Positions 26,210 through 34,854 of a stretch of 64,000 bases of DNA are shown piece by piece. Numbering within the stretch: position 1 is the first letter of the stretch; the number at the start of each line of letters is the position of its first letter. Source of the stretch: Vibrio rumoiensis (lineage in GTDB: Bacteria; Pseudomonadota; Gammaproteobacteria; Enterobacterales; Vibrionaceae); assembly GCF_002218045.2 (NCBI RefSeq), contig NZ_AP018685.1, positions 620,001 through 684,000 on the forward strand, given 5' to 3'. The notes under the pieces were generated by a model, which was not told where the DNA came from, did not search any database, and saw nothing but the letters and a program-made list of their open reading frames with translations. The translations under genes were made by a program, and so were the position numbers.

Positions 26210-27139
26210 TTATAAGGTTTGGTTTAAAACAAGCGCGAGTAGAGCGGTACGGGCATAAACGCCATTTTCTGCTTGTTCGAAATAATAAGCGTATGGGGTT
26301 TTATCAACATCAACTGTAATTTCATCGACGCGAGGGAGAGGGTGAAGCACTTTCAAGTTATCTTTAGCGGGGCTCAATGCCGCTGCCGTTAATACAAAAG
26401 CGGATTTTATATGCGCGTATTCGGATTCATCAAAACGCTCTTTTTGTACGCGCGTCATGTATAAGATATCGAGCTTCGGAATCACTTCATCCATATCGGT
26501 ATGCAGACTATATTCAATCCCAGCGTCATCAAGCTCTTCACAAATATAATCAGGCATCGCGAGCGCTTCAGGGGCCACAAAGTAAAAACGCACATTGCTG
26601 AATTTAGCCAGTGCTTGCGTTAATGAGTGGACAGTACGGCCGTATTTTAAGTCACCAACAAACGCGATGTTGATATTATCTAAGGTGCCTTGGGTTTCAT
26701 AAATACTGTACAGATCGAGCAAGGTTTGAGTTGGATGTTGGTTTGAACCATCGCCGGCGTTGATGATCGGCGTGTCGTTTGAAAATTCTGAAGCTAAACG
26801 AGCCGCCCCTTCTTGTGGGTGGCGCATCACAAAAGCATCGACATAAGAAGAAATGATGCGGATGGAATCGGCAAGCGTTTCCCCTTTATTCGCATGGGAC
26901 GTGTTGCCGGCATTATCAAAGCCAATCACGCTGCCGCCAATACGTTGAATCGCGGTTTCAAAAGACAATCGAGTACGAGTCGAAGGCTCAAAGAAACAAC
27001 TCGCCACGACTTTACCTTTGATTAATTCAGGTTGAGGGTTCTCTTTAATTTGCGCGGCAGTTTGAATGATTAATTCAAGCTCCTGACGAGACAGTTCGGG
27101 AATGGAAATAATGTGCTTTTGATAGAGCGAGTTCGCCAT
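26210..27139 (-). CDS. pyrB: PyrB, catalytic chain of aspartate carbamoyltransferase
   Basis: Condenses carbamoyl phosphate with aspartate, the committed step of pyrimidine synthesis. The 309 residues contain the phosphate-binding loop FFEPSTRTRLSFE, HPTQTLLDLYSI and HPLPRVDEI. A leader peptide and attenuator precede it. Confidence 0.98.
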   Translation of the reverse strand: MANSLYQKHIISIPELSRQELELIIQTAAQIKENPQPELIKGKVVASCFFEPSTRTRLSFETAIQRIGGSVIGFDNAGNTSHANKGETLADSIRIISSYVDAFVMRHPQEGAARLASEFSNDTPIINAGDGSNQHPTQTLLDLYSIYETQGTLDNINIAFVGDLKYGRTVHSLTQALAKFSNVRFYFVAPEALAMPDYICEELDDAGIEYSLHTDMDEVIPKLDILYMTRVQKERFDESEYAHIKSAFVLTAAALSPAKDNLKVLHPLPRVDEITVDVDKTPYAYYFEQAENGVYARTALLALVLNQTL

Positions 27140-27173
27140 GATTTGTCCTTACATTCACGCTAGAAACAGATAC

Positions 27174-27200
27174 AAAAAAGCCTCCCAAATAAGGAGGCTT
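27174..27200 (-). terminator. pyrBI attenuator
   Basis: On the minus strand AAGCCTCC, a short loop, and GGAGGCTT (pairing positions 27178-27185 and 27193-27200) are followed by TTTTTTG. The hairpin begins 3 bp after the pyrL stop codon and lies about 35 bp before pyrB, the layout of UTP-sensitive attenuation. Confidence 0.9.
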
Positions 27201-27202
27201 GA

Positions 27203-27286
27203 TCACGAAGGAATAAAAGCAATAACAGAATTAAATAAGCCCATTTGCTTAAAGCAAAATTTGGTGTTTTGGCTTAACGGTCGCAT
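27203..27286 (-). CDS. pyrL: pyrBI leader peptide
   Basis: A 27-codon reading frame starting MRPLSQNTKF and ending SVIAFIPS, with a good ribosome site (AAAGGAG, about 7 bases before the ATG). Its second half is encoded by a pyrimidine-rich, U-rich stretch in the RNA where polymerase would pause when UTP is scarce; a closely following ribosome would then disrupt the attenuator hairpin. The sequence, spacing and neighbour all fit the enteric pyrL model. Confidence 0.85.
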   Translation of the reverse strand: MRPLSQNTKFCFKQMGLFNSVIAFIPS

Positions 27287-27313
27287 TGCTCACTCCTTTG
27301 ATAATTGGCGGAA

Positions 27314-27341
27314 ATTATACTCCCAATAAAAGTAAGCGCAA
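27314..27341 (-). promoter_or_regulatory. Promoter of pyrL-pyrBI
   Basis: On the minus strand TTGCGC, a 16-bp spacer and a perfect TATAAT (27314-27319). Transcription would start about 20 bp upstream of the pyrL start codon. Confidence 0.65.
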
Positions 27342-27380
27342 GCGTTTGCTAAAGCTCCGAGTGAATAATTGTTTTCGTTA

Positions 27381-28385
27381 TTATTCGCCTAATGTCGCCA
27401 CCATCACGGCTTTAATGGTATGCATGCGGTTTTCCGCTTGGTCAAAGACAATCGAGTAATCCGATTCAAACACCTCTTCGGTGACTTCCAACCCTTTCAT
27501 GCCATATTTGTCAGCCACTTCTTTACCAACGGTGGTTTCGTCATTATGAAAAGCCGGTAAGCAATGCATGAATTTTACATTTGGGTTATTGGTCGCTTTG
27601 ATCACATCCATATTGATTTGATATGGCGTCATCAAGGCAACACGTTCATCCCAAGCATCCGCCGCTTCACCCATAGAAACCCACACATCGGTATATAAGA
27701 AATCACAGCCTTGAACACCTTCGGCCACATCTTCAGTGAGCGTGATTTTAGCGCCAGTACTTTGGGCAATAGTTTGACAAGTTTCAACTAGGCTTTCTTC
27801 CGGCCAAAATGCTTTTGGTGCAACAAGGCGTATATCGACTCCCATTTTTGCCGCGCCAACCATTAATGAATTCCCCATGTTGTTTCGTGCATCCCCTAAG
27901 TAAGCAAAACTCACCTCATTTAAAGGCTTGTCTTGGCTGTACTCTTGCATGGTAAGAAAGTCGGCTAGAATTTGAGTCGGGTGAAATTCATCGGTTAAAC
28001 CATTCCATACCGGAACGCCTGCATGTTCACCTAACTCTTCGACAATCGCTTGTCCGTAACCGCGATATTCAATGCCATCATACATACGCCCTAAAACACG
28101 AGCCGTGTCTTTCATCGATTCTTTGTGGCCAATTTGCGAGCCAGAAGGGCCTAGATAAGAAACCTGAGCGCCTTGATCAAATGCGGCCACTTCAAAAGCA
28201 CAACGAGTACGTGTGGATGATTTTTCAAAGATTAGAGCAATATTTTTACCAATTAATGACTTCTTCTCACAACCTGCGTATTTTGCTCGTTTAAGATCGC
28301 GAGATAAGCCTAGTAAAAAGTCGATTTCCTTTGGTGTGAAATCTAACAGTTTCAAGAAATTGCGGTTGCGTAAGTTGAAAGCCAT
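27381..28385 (-). CDS. argF: Ornithine carbamoyltransferase
   Basis: Makes citrulline from ornithine and carbamoyl phosphate in arginine synthesis. The 334-residue protein has the carbamoyl-phosphate loop KSSTRTRCAFE, HPTQILADF and the ornithine-binding HCLPAFH motif. It lies next to pyrBI, the other consumer of carbamoyl phosphate. The arginine-repressor sites upstream indicate a biosynthetic rather than a catabolic role. Confidence 0.95.
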   Translation of the reverse strand: MAFNLRNRNFLKLLDFTPKEIDFLLGLSRDLKRAKYAGCEKKSLIGKNIALIFEKSSTRTRCAFEVAAFDQGAQVSYLGPSGSQIGHKESMKDTARVLGRMYDGIEYRGYGQAIVEELGEHAGVPVWNGLTDEFHPTQILADFLTMQEYSQDKPLNEVSFAYLGDARNNMGNSLMVGAAKMGVDIRLVAPKAFWPEESLVETCQTIAQSTGAKITLTEDVAEGVQGCDFLYTDVWVSMGEAADAWDERVALMTPYQINMDVIKATNNPNVKFMHCLPAFHNDETTVGKEVADKYGMKGLEVTEEVFESDYSIVFDQAENRMHTIKAVMVATLGE

Positions 28386-28418
28386 AACGACGTCCTTGTG
28401 AGTCTGTGGTAAACGTTA

Positions 28419-28447
28419 TTTATACATAAAAATGCCAATAAAGTGAA
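28419..28447 (-). promoter_or_regulatory. argF promoter
   Basis: On the minus strand TTCACT (28442-28447), a 17-bp spacer and TATAAA (28419-28424). The -35 hexamer lies inside ARG box 1. Confidence 0.6.
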
Positions 28448-28498
28448 TTTTTATTTATTTCTGGTGCATGGTGAATCTCAATATGAATCGGATTCATC
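28442..28498. promoter_or_regulatory. ArgR operator (ARG boxes) of argF
   Basis: Two sequences resemble the 18-bp ARG box: AGTGAATTTTTATTTATT at 28442-28459 and ATATGAATCGGATTCATC at 28481-28498. The second has the symmetrical TGAAT...ATTCA core. Repression of argF by the arginine-loaded ArgR hexamer is inferred. Confidence 0.75.
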
Positions 28499-28663
28499 TA
28501 TTTTCATCATAGGTCAGCCTATTATCGATGGACATATTACGTTATGTCGTTGATCTTTTATCGTCAACATCCTTCATATTAACGCTTACTTAGTATGAGC
28601 TTTCATGGCAAAATACACCGTATTAATCTACATTGAAAATTCGCCCACACTGGAGCTTAAGCT

Positions 28664-29098
28664 ATGTCTAATAATGATCAATCTATGCAAGACGATTACA
28701 TGTCGGTAGAAGAACTGATTGAATTTCAAAAAGAAGAAACACGTGAAATTATCGCAGCATTGATTGAAGATGGTAGTGATCCTGATGCGCTTTACGATAT
28801 TGAACACCACCTTTTTGCTGAAGACTTTGAAACATTAGAAAAAGCGGTGATGGAAGCTTTTCAAATGGGGTTTGAAGTCTTAGAAGCCGAAGAAACGGAA
28901 GACGAAGACGGCACTAAGGTATTGTGCTGTGATGCGATCATGCAATCGGCTTTAGATGCTAATGTTATTGATGAGCAAGTTGAGAAACTGGTTCATTTAG
29001 CTGAGAAATTTGACATCATTTATGACGGCTGGGGCACTTTTTATGAAGGTGAGGATGCGATTTATGATGAAGAAAATGATGATTACGATAACGAATAA
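28664..29098 (+). CDS. rraB: RraB, regulator of RNase E
   Basis: A 144-residue, very acidic protein of the RraB (YjgD) family that binds RNase E and alters degradosome composition. The C-terminal tail is almost entirely Asp/Glu/Asn/Tyr (EGEDAIYDEENDDYDNE), as usual for the family. It is divergent from argF, as in E. coli. Confidence 0.93.
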   Translation: MSNNDQSMQDDYMSVEELIEFQKEETREIIAALIEDGSDPDALYDIEHHLFAEDFETLEKAVMEAFQMGFEVLEAEETEDEDGTKVLCCDAIMQSALDANVIDEQVEKLVHLAEKFDIIYDGWGTFYEGEDAIYDEENDDYDNE

Positions 29099-29124
29099 CG
29101 TTTTTCTCACTCGTTGATCGAATA

Positions 29125-29154
29125 AATACCAGCTGCTGAGAGCTGGTATTTTTA
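29125..29154 (+). terminator. Terminator after rraB
   Basis: AATACCAGCT (29125-29134) pairs with AGCTGGTATT (29141-29150), followed by TTTATA. Confidence 0.85.
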
Positions 29155-29174
29155 TATCTACTATTGAATCATGG

Positions 29175-29984
29175 ATGATTATGCATTTTTTACTTGATGG
29201 CCTTTGGCAACTTTCACCTTTAACCGATTTATCGATACCTCAAGCGGATATCGCTTTTCCTGCTAAATTGAGCTCGGTACTACCGAGTCACTTGACTGAG
29301 CAGGAGATAGATCAGCAAGAATGGCATTTAATGCATGATATTGAAGTTGACCAATCAATGCTCGAGCTTGCAGGGGTGGATCTCGTTATCGATGGTATCG
29401 ATCGTTATGCTGAGGTACGAGTTGGTGGAATTGCAGTGTTTGATTGTGATGGTAGTCAATATCGTTATCAAAAAGATATTCAACCTTACTTAAATTTAGG
29501 CAAAAACCGAATTGAGATCCTGTTGTTAGAGCCCGATGAAGATTTCTTGATTGAGGAAGAGACGCCAGTTTGTCACTTAGGGGAGCCGGTGAGTGATAGC
29601 CACATTGTCAGTGGGATTAAACGCACACCTTTTTTACGCTTGGTTCGTAATGTTCGATTACAACATGTGGTGACCGAGCAAATTTGGCATCATGGTGGTG
29701 GCTGTGAATTAAAGGTCGATGTGTATTATTCGACCTTAAAGCCTGGGTTAGTTTCAACAAAAATAAAATACGAAGGGATGACCTACACCATACCTTTAGA
29801 TGTCAGAAGCGATCATGTTACGGCTATTTTCCAAGTCGACGCCCCTAAACAAGCGATTATTGAGCAAGGCAGTAACCTGGCTTTATCTGGTAGCACTGAA
29901 CTTTATGTTCACCTAGACGGCTATCATTTTACGTTTGATGTTGCTTTATCTGAAACGCAAAGTATTAGTCATTATCCATTGTGA
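29175..29984 (+). CDS. Stand-alone GH2-type sugar-binding domain protein
   Basis: A 269-residue protein whose first half resembles the N-terminal jelly-roll domain of GH2 beta-mannosidases: LDGLWQLSPL at the start, DLVIDGIDRYAEVRVGG and QPYLNLGKNRIEILLLEPD. The second half could match the following Ig-like domain. The catalytic TIM barrel with its two glutamates is absent and nothing downstream on this strand could supply it. No signal peptide or membrane segment is seen, so it should be cytoplasmic. The function is unknown. It lies between rraB and yjgM. Confidence 0.7.
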   Translation: MIMHFLLDGLWQLSPLTDLSIPQADIAFPAKLSSVLPSHLTEQEIDQQEWHLMHDIEVDQSMLELAGVDLVIDGIDRYAEVRVGGIAVFDCDGSQYRYQKDIQPYLNLGKNRIEILLLEPDEDFLIEEETPVCHLGEPVSDSHIVSGIKRTPFLRLVRNVRLQHVVTEQIWHHGGGCELKVDVYYSTLKPGLVSTKIKYEGMTYTIPLDVRSDHVTAIFQVDAPKQAIIEQGSNLALSGSTELYVHLDGYHFTFDVALSETQSISHYPL

Positions 29985-30000
29985 GTCGTATCGGGAGGGG

Positions 30001-30486
30001 TTATAGCGCTTTTGCCATGACCACTTCACAATCACTGTGGCCAGTATTTCCCCAAGGTGCGTCAAGGTGCCGGAAACCTAACCTTTGGTATAAAGCCAGC
30101 GCGGCTTTTAGTTCAGCCGTTGATTCCAAGTAGCATTCTTCAAAGCCAATTTTTCTGGCTTGCTTAAAGCAAGTGTCTATCAATTTTTGCGCGTAACCTT
30201 GACCGCGAGCATGATTCAAAATGTACATCTTTTGTAATTCACATACTTCAGGCTTGCCTGCTAAGGGCGCAATTCCCGCACCACCGACCACTTGATTATC
30301 TTGATCAACCAGTACCCAATAATAAGATTGCTCCGCTTGATAGACTTCAAACAAAGTGTCCAAAGTAGGATCAGCAACGCTGTAGCCTTTATCGGCGGTT
30401 AAGCCAAATTCAGCTGAAACATTACGAATAACTTGAGCGATTTGAGGGTTATCTTGTGGTTGAATAGAGCGAATAGTGTAAGACAT
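30001..30486 (-). CDS. yjgM: YjgM-like GNAT N-acetyltransferase
   Basis: A 161-residue GNAT protein. It aligns with E. coli YjgM along most of its length as recalled (DNPQIAQVIRNVSAEFGLTADKGY, VVGGAGIAPL, CELQKMYIL, RGQGYAQKLID for acetyl-CoA binding). The position near rraB and valS is also that of yjgM. The substrate is uncertain. Confidence 0.88.
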   Translation of the reverse strand: MSYTIRSIQPQDNPQIAQVIRNVSAEFGLTADKGYSVADPTLDTLFEVYQAEQSYYWVLVDQDNQVVGGAGIAPLAGKPEVCELQKMYILNHARGQGYAQKLIDTCFKQARKIGFEECYLESTAELKAALALYQRLGFRHLDAPWGNTGHSDCEVVMAKAL

Positions 30487-30550
30487 GGTGTGGTGTCATT
30501 CTCAATAAAACGATGATTAGAGAGAGTTTACCTTAATCACCATGAGCAAT

Positions 30551-30591
30551 AAAAATAAAAACGCCCATAAATATTCGGAGTCATGGGCGTT
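30551..30591 (-). terminator. Terminator after the DUF2061 gene
   Basis: AACGCCCAT (30560-30568) pairs with ATGGGCGTT (30583-30591); on the minus strand TTTTATTTTTATT follows. Confidence 0.85.
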
Positions 30592-30623
30592 CTGGCTTTG
30601 CTTTAATCAGGTCTTTTAATGAT

Positions 30624-31076
30624 TCAATAGACTTTTGCTTGGTCATTTTTCACTTCTGAAATTTCAATGCTGTGTTGTTGTAGATCGTGGTGATGGCAAT
30701 GTAGGCTTAATTTTGCTTTCTCATTACGTTGCCATACTCGTTCGTGAAAGTAGAACACCACGGTATTAATACTAGGCTCCAATGCCGCCATTAAACCGCC
30801 TACAAATAAATCTCCCGTTAATAAGTAGACCACAAGGAAAGCAACGCTAAAGTGTAAAACAGCAAAGCTAGCGGTTTTACGGCTTGGTTTTAGCATCGCA
30901 AGACGAGCCCACTTTGGTTGCTGCCACGCTTTTTCATGAAAGTAGAACGCCACGGTATTGACCATAGGTTCAATCATCGCAATTAAGCTACCGAGGATAA
31001 TGTCACCAGTAAGTAGGTAGGCAACCGTGAATGCCACACTAAAGTGTAAGATTGCGAATGTGAATGTCTTTTTCAT
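30624..31076 (-). CDS. Tandem DUF2061 membrane protein
   Basis: A 150-residue protein made of two copies of a DUF2061-type unit: a helix pair ending in TVAFYFHEKAWQ (about 1-53) and again in TVVFYFHERVWQ (about 65-117), each with LHFSVAF and YLLTGD. Four membrane segments are expected, with a His-rich tail (LHCHHHDLQQHS). The ATG at 31076 has a GGAG site; the frame extends to 31136 but that part overlaps the Fur-like box. The function is unknown; the box and the histidines hint at metal stress. Confidence 0.8.
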   Translation of the reverse strand: MKKTFTFAILHFSVAFTVAYLLTGDIILGSLIAMIEPMVNTVAFYFHEKAWQQPKWARLAMLKPSRKTASFAVLHFSVAFLVVYLLTGDLFVGGLMAALEPSINTVVFYFHERVWQRNEKAKLSLHCHHHDLQQHSIEISEVKNDQAKVY

Positions 31077-31120
31077 TGTGACTCCGAATAATGTCATTGT
31101 TGATTTGTTGACTACATTAT

Positions 31121-31135
31121 TGCGAATAATTCTCA
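31121..31135 (-). promoter_or_regulatory. Fur-like box upstream of the DUF2061 gene
   Basis: On the minus strand TGAGAATTATTCGCA matches 11 of the 14 specified bases of the Fur 7-1-7 consensus TGATAATnATTATCA. It lies about 45 bp upstream of the start codon, where a repressor would act. Candidate promoter elements TTTACG and AATAAT straddle it. Confidence 0.55.
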
Positions 31136-31252
31136 TTTCGTAAAGTGCAAGTTTATTTATTTCTTTAATAGGTAAAAACTATTAATTCTGTTTTTGAATA
31201 TAAAATTCAGTCTGCCTTGTGTGAGTAAACTTAAGATAGGGGCTCTTGACGT

Positions 31253-31283
31253 GAAAAAAAGGCTAACCTACTGGTCAGCCTTT
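31253..31283 (-). terminator. Terminator after valS
   Basis: AAAGGCT with AACC on one arm and GGT with AGCCTTT on the other form a hairpin at about 31258-31283; the minus strand continues TTTTTTTCAC. Confidence 0.8.
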
Positions 31284-31321
31284 ATGGATATTAACGATAT
31301 CCGAGATTATGATTTGAATCT

Positions 31322-34180
31322 TTACAGCGCTGCAATCGTTGCTTTTTGCTCTTCTAGCTTAACCAAGGTTTCTTGGTAGCCGTCAAGTTTAGCGCGCTCT
31401 GCAGCAACTACCGCTTCTGGCGCTTTAGCAACAAAACCTTGATTGTTTAGCTTGCCTTCGATGCGTTTGATTTCACCTTGGGTCTTCGCCACTTCTTTAT
31501 CAAGACGAGCCAGTTCAGCATCTTTATCAATCAGACCTGCCATTGGGATCATGATGGTTGATTTGCCAACTAGTGACGTTGCACACGCTGGGGTTTCTTC
31601 ACCTTCAGCCAATACTTTCACATCTTCAAGTTTACCTAGAGAGCTTAACACCGCTAGGTTATCTTCAAGACGTTTAGCATCAATTGCATCGGCTTTCAGC
31701 ATGATAGAAAGCGGTACGCTTGGTGCAATGTCGTACTCTGCACGTAGGTTACGGATACAGGTGATGAATTGTTTCACCCACTCGATATCGTCTAGTGCTT
31801 TTTGATCGAAGTTGTTTTCATCAAACTGAGGCATTGCCTGAGTCATGATGGTATCGCCTTCAACACCATCAACCAGAGGTTTCACACTTTGCCAAATAGA
31901 TTCTGTGATGTATGGGATCACAGGGTGAGCAAGACGTAATGTTTTCTCTAGTACCGTAATCAATGTGCGGCGCGTAGCACGTTGCTTCGCTTCCGTTCCT
32001 TTCCATAAAACAGGCTTAGTCAGTTCTAAGTACCAGTCACAGAATTGGTTCCAGATGAATTCGTATAGAGTGTTAGCAGCCATATCAAGACGGAAGTTTT
32101 CGATATGAGCGTTGAACTCTTTAGCGGCAATTTCGAATTGAGATTCAATCCATTTATCCGCTAGAGAATATTCAAGCTCCGCACCTTCGGCAAAACCGCA
32201 ATCTTGCTCTTCAGTATTCATCAATACGTAACGGCTAGCGTTCCATAGTTTGTTACAGAAGTTACGGTAACCTTCAAGACGTTTCATATCCCAGTTGATG
32301 TCACGACCAGTTGAAGCCATGGCGGCTAGGGTGAAACGAAGTGCATCGGTACCATAAGGTTCGATACCGTTTTCGAAGGTTTTACGAGTATTTTTCTCAA
32401 TCTTCTTAGCAAGTTGAGGCTGCATCATGTTGCCACAACGCTTTTCAACTAACGATTCAAGATCAATACCGTCAATCATATCGATTGGGTCAAGCACGTT
32501 ACCTTTTGATTTCGACATCTTATCGCCGTTTTCATCACGGATAAGGCCGGTCATGTAAACGGTTTTGAATGGTACTTGTGGTTTACCATCTTCATCTTTC
32601 ACGAAGTGCATGGTCATCATGATCATACGTGCAACCCAGAAGAAGATGATGTCAAAACCAGACACCAATACATCCGTTGGGTGGAAAGTTGAAAGATCTT
32701 GCGTTTTTTCTGGCCAGCCCATTGTGCCGAAAGTCCAAAGTGCAGATGAGAACCAAGTATCTAATACGTCATCGTCTTGGCGCAGAACGATCACTGGATC
32801 AAGGTTGTTTTTCTCGCGAACTTCTTCTTCAGTACGTCCGACATACACGTTGCCGTTGTTGTCATACCAAGCCGGGATACGGTGGCCCCACCAAAGTTGA
32901 CGAGAGATACACCAGTCTTGTACATCACGCATCCACGCAAAGTACATGTTCTCATATTGCTTAGGTACGAATTGAATCTCGCCATCTTCTACCGCTTTCA
33001 CTGCAGGTGCCGCTAAAGGCGCAGTGCGAACATACCATTGGTCGGTGAGCATTGGTTCAATAACCACACCACCACGGTCACCATAAGGCACAGTCAGATC
33101 GTGATCTTTGACTTCTTCTAATAAGCCTAAAGATTCCATTTCAGCAACCAATGCTTTACGAGCAGCAAAACGCTCCATGCCTTGGTATTGTGCTGGAATG
33201 TCTGTGCTATAAACATCAGAAGGTTCACCTGTCGTAGTAAAGACTTCTGCCGCATCGCGAATATCAGCGTTAAGCGTCAAAATATTAATCATTGGAAGCT
33301 GGTGGCGTTTACCTACTTCATAATCGTTAAAGTCGTGTGCAGGGGTGATTTTCACACAACCAGTGCCTTTTTCCATGTCTGCGTGTTCATCCGCAACGAT
33401 TGGAATACGGCGATTAACAATAGGTAAGATGATGTCTTTGCCGATGATATCTTTGTAGCGTGGATCTTCTGGGTTAACCGCAACGCCAGTATCACCAAGT
33501 ACGGTTTCAGGACGGGTGGTCGCTACGACAATGTAGTCTTTGCCTTCCGCCGTTTTCACGCCATCGGCTAATGGGTAGCGGAAGTGCCACATGTGGCCTT
33601 TTTTATCTTTATTTTCAACTTCTAGATCAGAAATCGCAGTGTGCAGTTTTGGATCCCAGTTTACTAGGCGTTTGCCACGATAAATAAGGTCATCTTCGTA
33701 AAGACGTACAAATACTTCACGAGTGGCATTAGATAGGCCATCATCCATGGTAAAGCGCTCACGATCCCAATCGACAGATGCACCAAGACGACGAAGCTGG
33801 CGAGTGATGTTGCCACCTGACTCAGCTTTCCAATCCCAAATTTTATCGATAAACGCTTCACGACCGTAATCGTGTTTGGTTTTGCCTTCTTCAGCGGCGA
33901 TCTTACGCTCTACTACCATTTGAGTCGCAATACCTGCATGGTCAGTACCGACTTGCCACAAGGTATTTTTGCCCTTCATGCGCTCGCAGCGGATCAAGGT
34001 ATCCATAATGGTATCTTGGAAGGCGTGGCCCATGTGAAGACTACCGGTGACGTTCGGTGGTGGAATGACAATGCTGTAGGCTGGTTTTGATGTATCACCG
34101 TGAGGCTTAAAGTAACCAGCCTCTTCCCAACGCTGGTATAGCGCTTGTTCAATTGATGTTGGGTTATATGTCTTTTCCAT
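31322..34180 (-). CDS. valS: Valyl-tRNA synthetase
   Basis: Class I aminoacyl-tRNA synthetase of 952 residues charging tRNA-Val. The HIGH-type motif PPNVTGSLHMGHAF (about 41-54) and the KMSKS motif (DKMSKSKGN) are intact. The editing CP1 domain lies between them, and a C-terminal coiled coil (LARLDKEVAKTQGEIKRIEGKL) binds the tRNA elbow. It is the last gene of pepA-holC-valS. Confidence 0.98.
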   Translation of the reverse strand: MEKTYNPTSIEQALYQRWEEAGYFKPHGDTSKPAYSIVIPPPNVTGSLHMGHAFQDTIMDTLIRCERMKGKNTLWQVGTDHAGIATQMVVERKIAAEEGKTKHDYGREAFIDKIWDWKAESGGNITRQLRRLGASVDWDRERFTMDDGLSNATREVFVRLYEDDLIYRGKRLVNWDPKLHTAISDLEVENKDKKGHMWHFRYPLADGVKTAEGKDYIVVATTRPETVLGDTGVAVNPEDPRYKDIIGKDIILPIVNRRIPIVADEHADMEKGTGCVKITPAHDFNDYEVGKRHQLPMINILTLNADIRDAAEVFTTTGEPSDVYSTDIPAQYQGMERFAARKALVAEMESLGLLEEVKDHDLTVPYGDRGGVVIEPMLTDQWYVRTAPLAAPAVKAVEDGEIQFVPKQYENMYFAWMRDVQDWCISRQLWWGHRIPAWYDNNGNVYVGRTEEEVREKNNLDPVIVLRQDDDVLDTWFSSALWTFGTMGWPEKTQDLSTFHPTDVLVSGFDIIFFWVARMIMMTMHFVKDEDGKPQVPFKTVYMTGLIRDENGDKMSKSKGNVLDPIDMIDGIDLESLVEKRCGNMMQPQLAKKIEKNTRKTFENGIEPYGTDALRFTLAAMASTGRDINWDMKRLEGYRNFCNKLWNASRYVLMNTEEQDCGFAEGAELEYSLADKWIESQFEIAAKEFNAHIENFRLDMAANTLYEFIWNQFCDWYLELTKPVLWKGTEAKQRATRRTLITVLEKTLRLAHPVIPYITESIWQSVKPLVDGVEGDTIMTQAMPQFDENNFDQKALDDIEWVKQFITCIRNLRAEYDIAPSVPLSIMLKADAIDAKRLEDNLAVLSSLGKLEDVKVLAEGEETPACATSLVGKSTIMIPMAGLIDKDAELARLDKEVAKTQGEIKRIEGKLNNQGFVAKAPEAVVAAERAKLDGYQETLVKLEEQKATIAAL

Positions 34181-34281
34181 AGTCTTCTTTTATCGATACG
34201 TTGAGCGTGAAAAATAATGTTTTGCGAGTCTAGAGCGCTGCGCTTTATCGTTGCTAGGGCGCTTCGCTGCTCGATTTATTA

Positions 34282-34324
34282 GTTACTCGATTTACGTGCT
34301 TTGCTTTTCCGAGCTACGAGTAAC
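34282..34324. repeat. CGAGTAAC inverted repeat across the holC stop
   Basis: GTTACTCG (34282-34289) and CGAGTAAC (34317-34324) form an 8-bp inverted repeat surrounding the holC stop codon. The flanking bases belong to the same CGAG-rich repeat family as 58028-58097, and the last residues of HolC are encoded within it. Confidence 0.6.
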
Positions 34325-34768
34325 GTTTTTAATGTTTATTGTCTGCATTTCAAAGCCAGCTTGTCGGTAGATTTTATACCTTTCTCGAGCTTGTTGCTTT
34401 GATTTTTCTTCGCAAGGAACGAAGTCTACCACTTGTGCAAAGGTCTGAGCAAAAATTGTATTATCATTCGCCATATTGATGACTAACTGGCGATTACGAT
34501 GTGGTTTCACTTGGCTAAAGCCTATTTCTATCGGTGTCCCATATTGTGGGCCTTCTCCCGATAAGTTATGTGATTGAAACTGTTCAGGATCTTTTTGCCA
34601 TAATCGTTCGTCAACGGCTTCAGATTGGTTTTTATCTTGGGCATTGATGTACACTTTTGCACCTTGCGAGGCAAAATAACTGGCTAAGTACACAACATAA
34701 TCGATATGACCATGCTCGTTATCTTGCGGGCTATTAGGCTCTATGATGTAAAACGTTGCAATTGCCAT
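34292..34768 (-). CDS. holC: DNA polymerase III chi subunit
   Basis: Chi links the clamp loader (through psi) to SSB. The ATG at 34768 begins MAIATFYIIEPNSPQ, the family start, and gives 158 residues against 147 in E. coli. The conserved C-terminal part (LVINMANDNTIFAQTFAQVVDFVP, ARERYKIYRQAGF) is intact; the extra residues (about NVTRSSEKQST) come from repeat sequence at the 3' end. The frame is open to 34810 but that portion covers a hairpin. Confidence 0.9.
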   Translation of the reverse strand: MAIATFYIIEPNSPQDNEHGHIDYVVYLASYFASQGAKVYINAQDKNQSEAVDERLWQKDPEQFQSHNLSGEGPQYGTPIEIGFSQVKPHRNRQLVINMANDNTIFAQTFAQVVDFVPCEEKSKQQARERYKIYRQAGFEMQTINIKNVTRSSEKQST

Positions 34769-34782
34769 AATAAAATTCACTA

Positions 34783-34807
34783 AAATGAAAGGGGACCGAA
34801 TGGCCCC
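34783..34807 (-). terminator. Hairpin between pepA and holC
   Basis: GGGG(A)CC and GGCCCC pair closely around GAAT at about 34791-34805, with TTTCATTTT following on the minus strand. It may weaken read-through from pepA into holC. Confidence 0.5.
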
Positions 34808-34854
34808 CAATTGATACTCTTTCTTGGTTTAAGATAAACGAATTAACAATCGGC

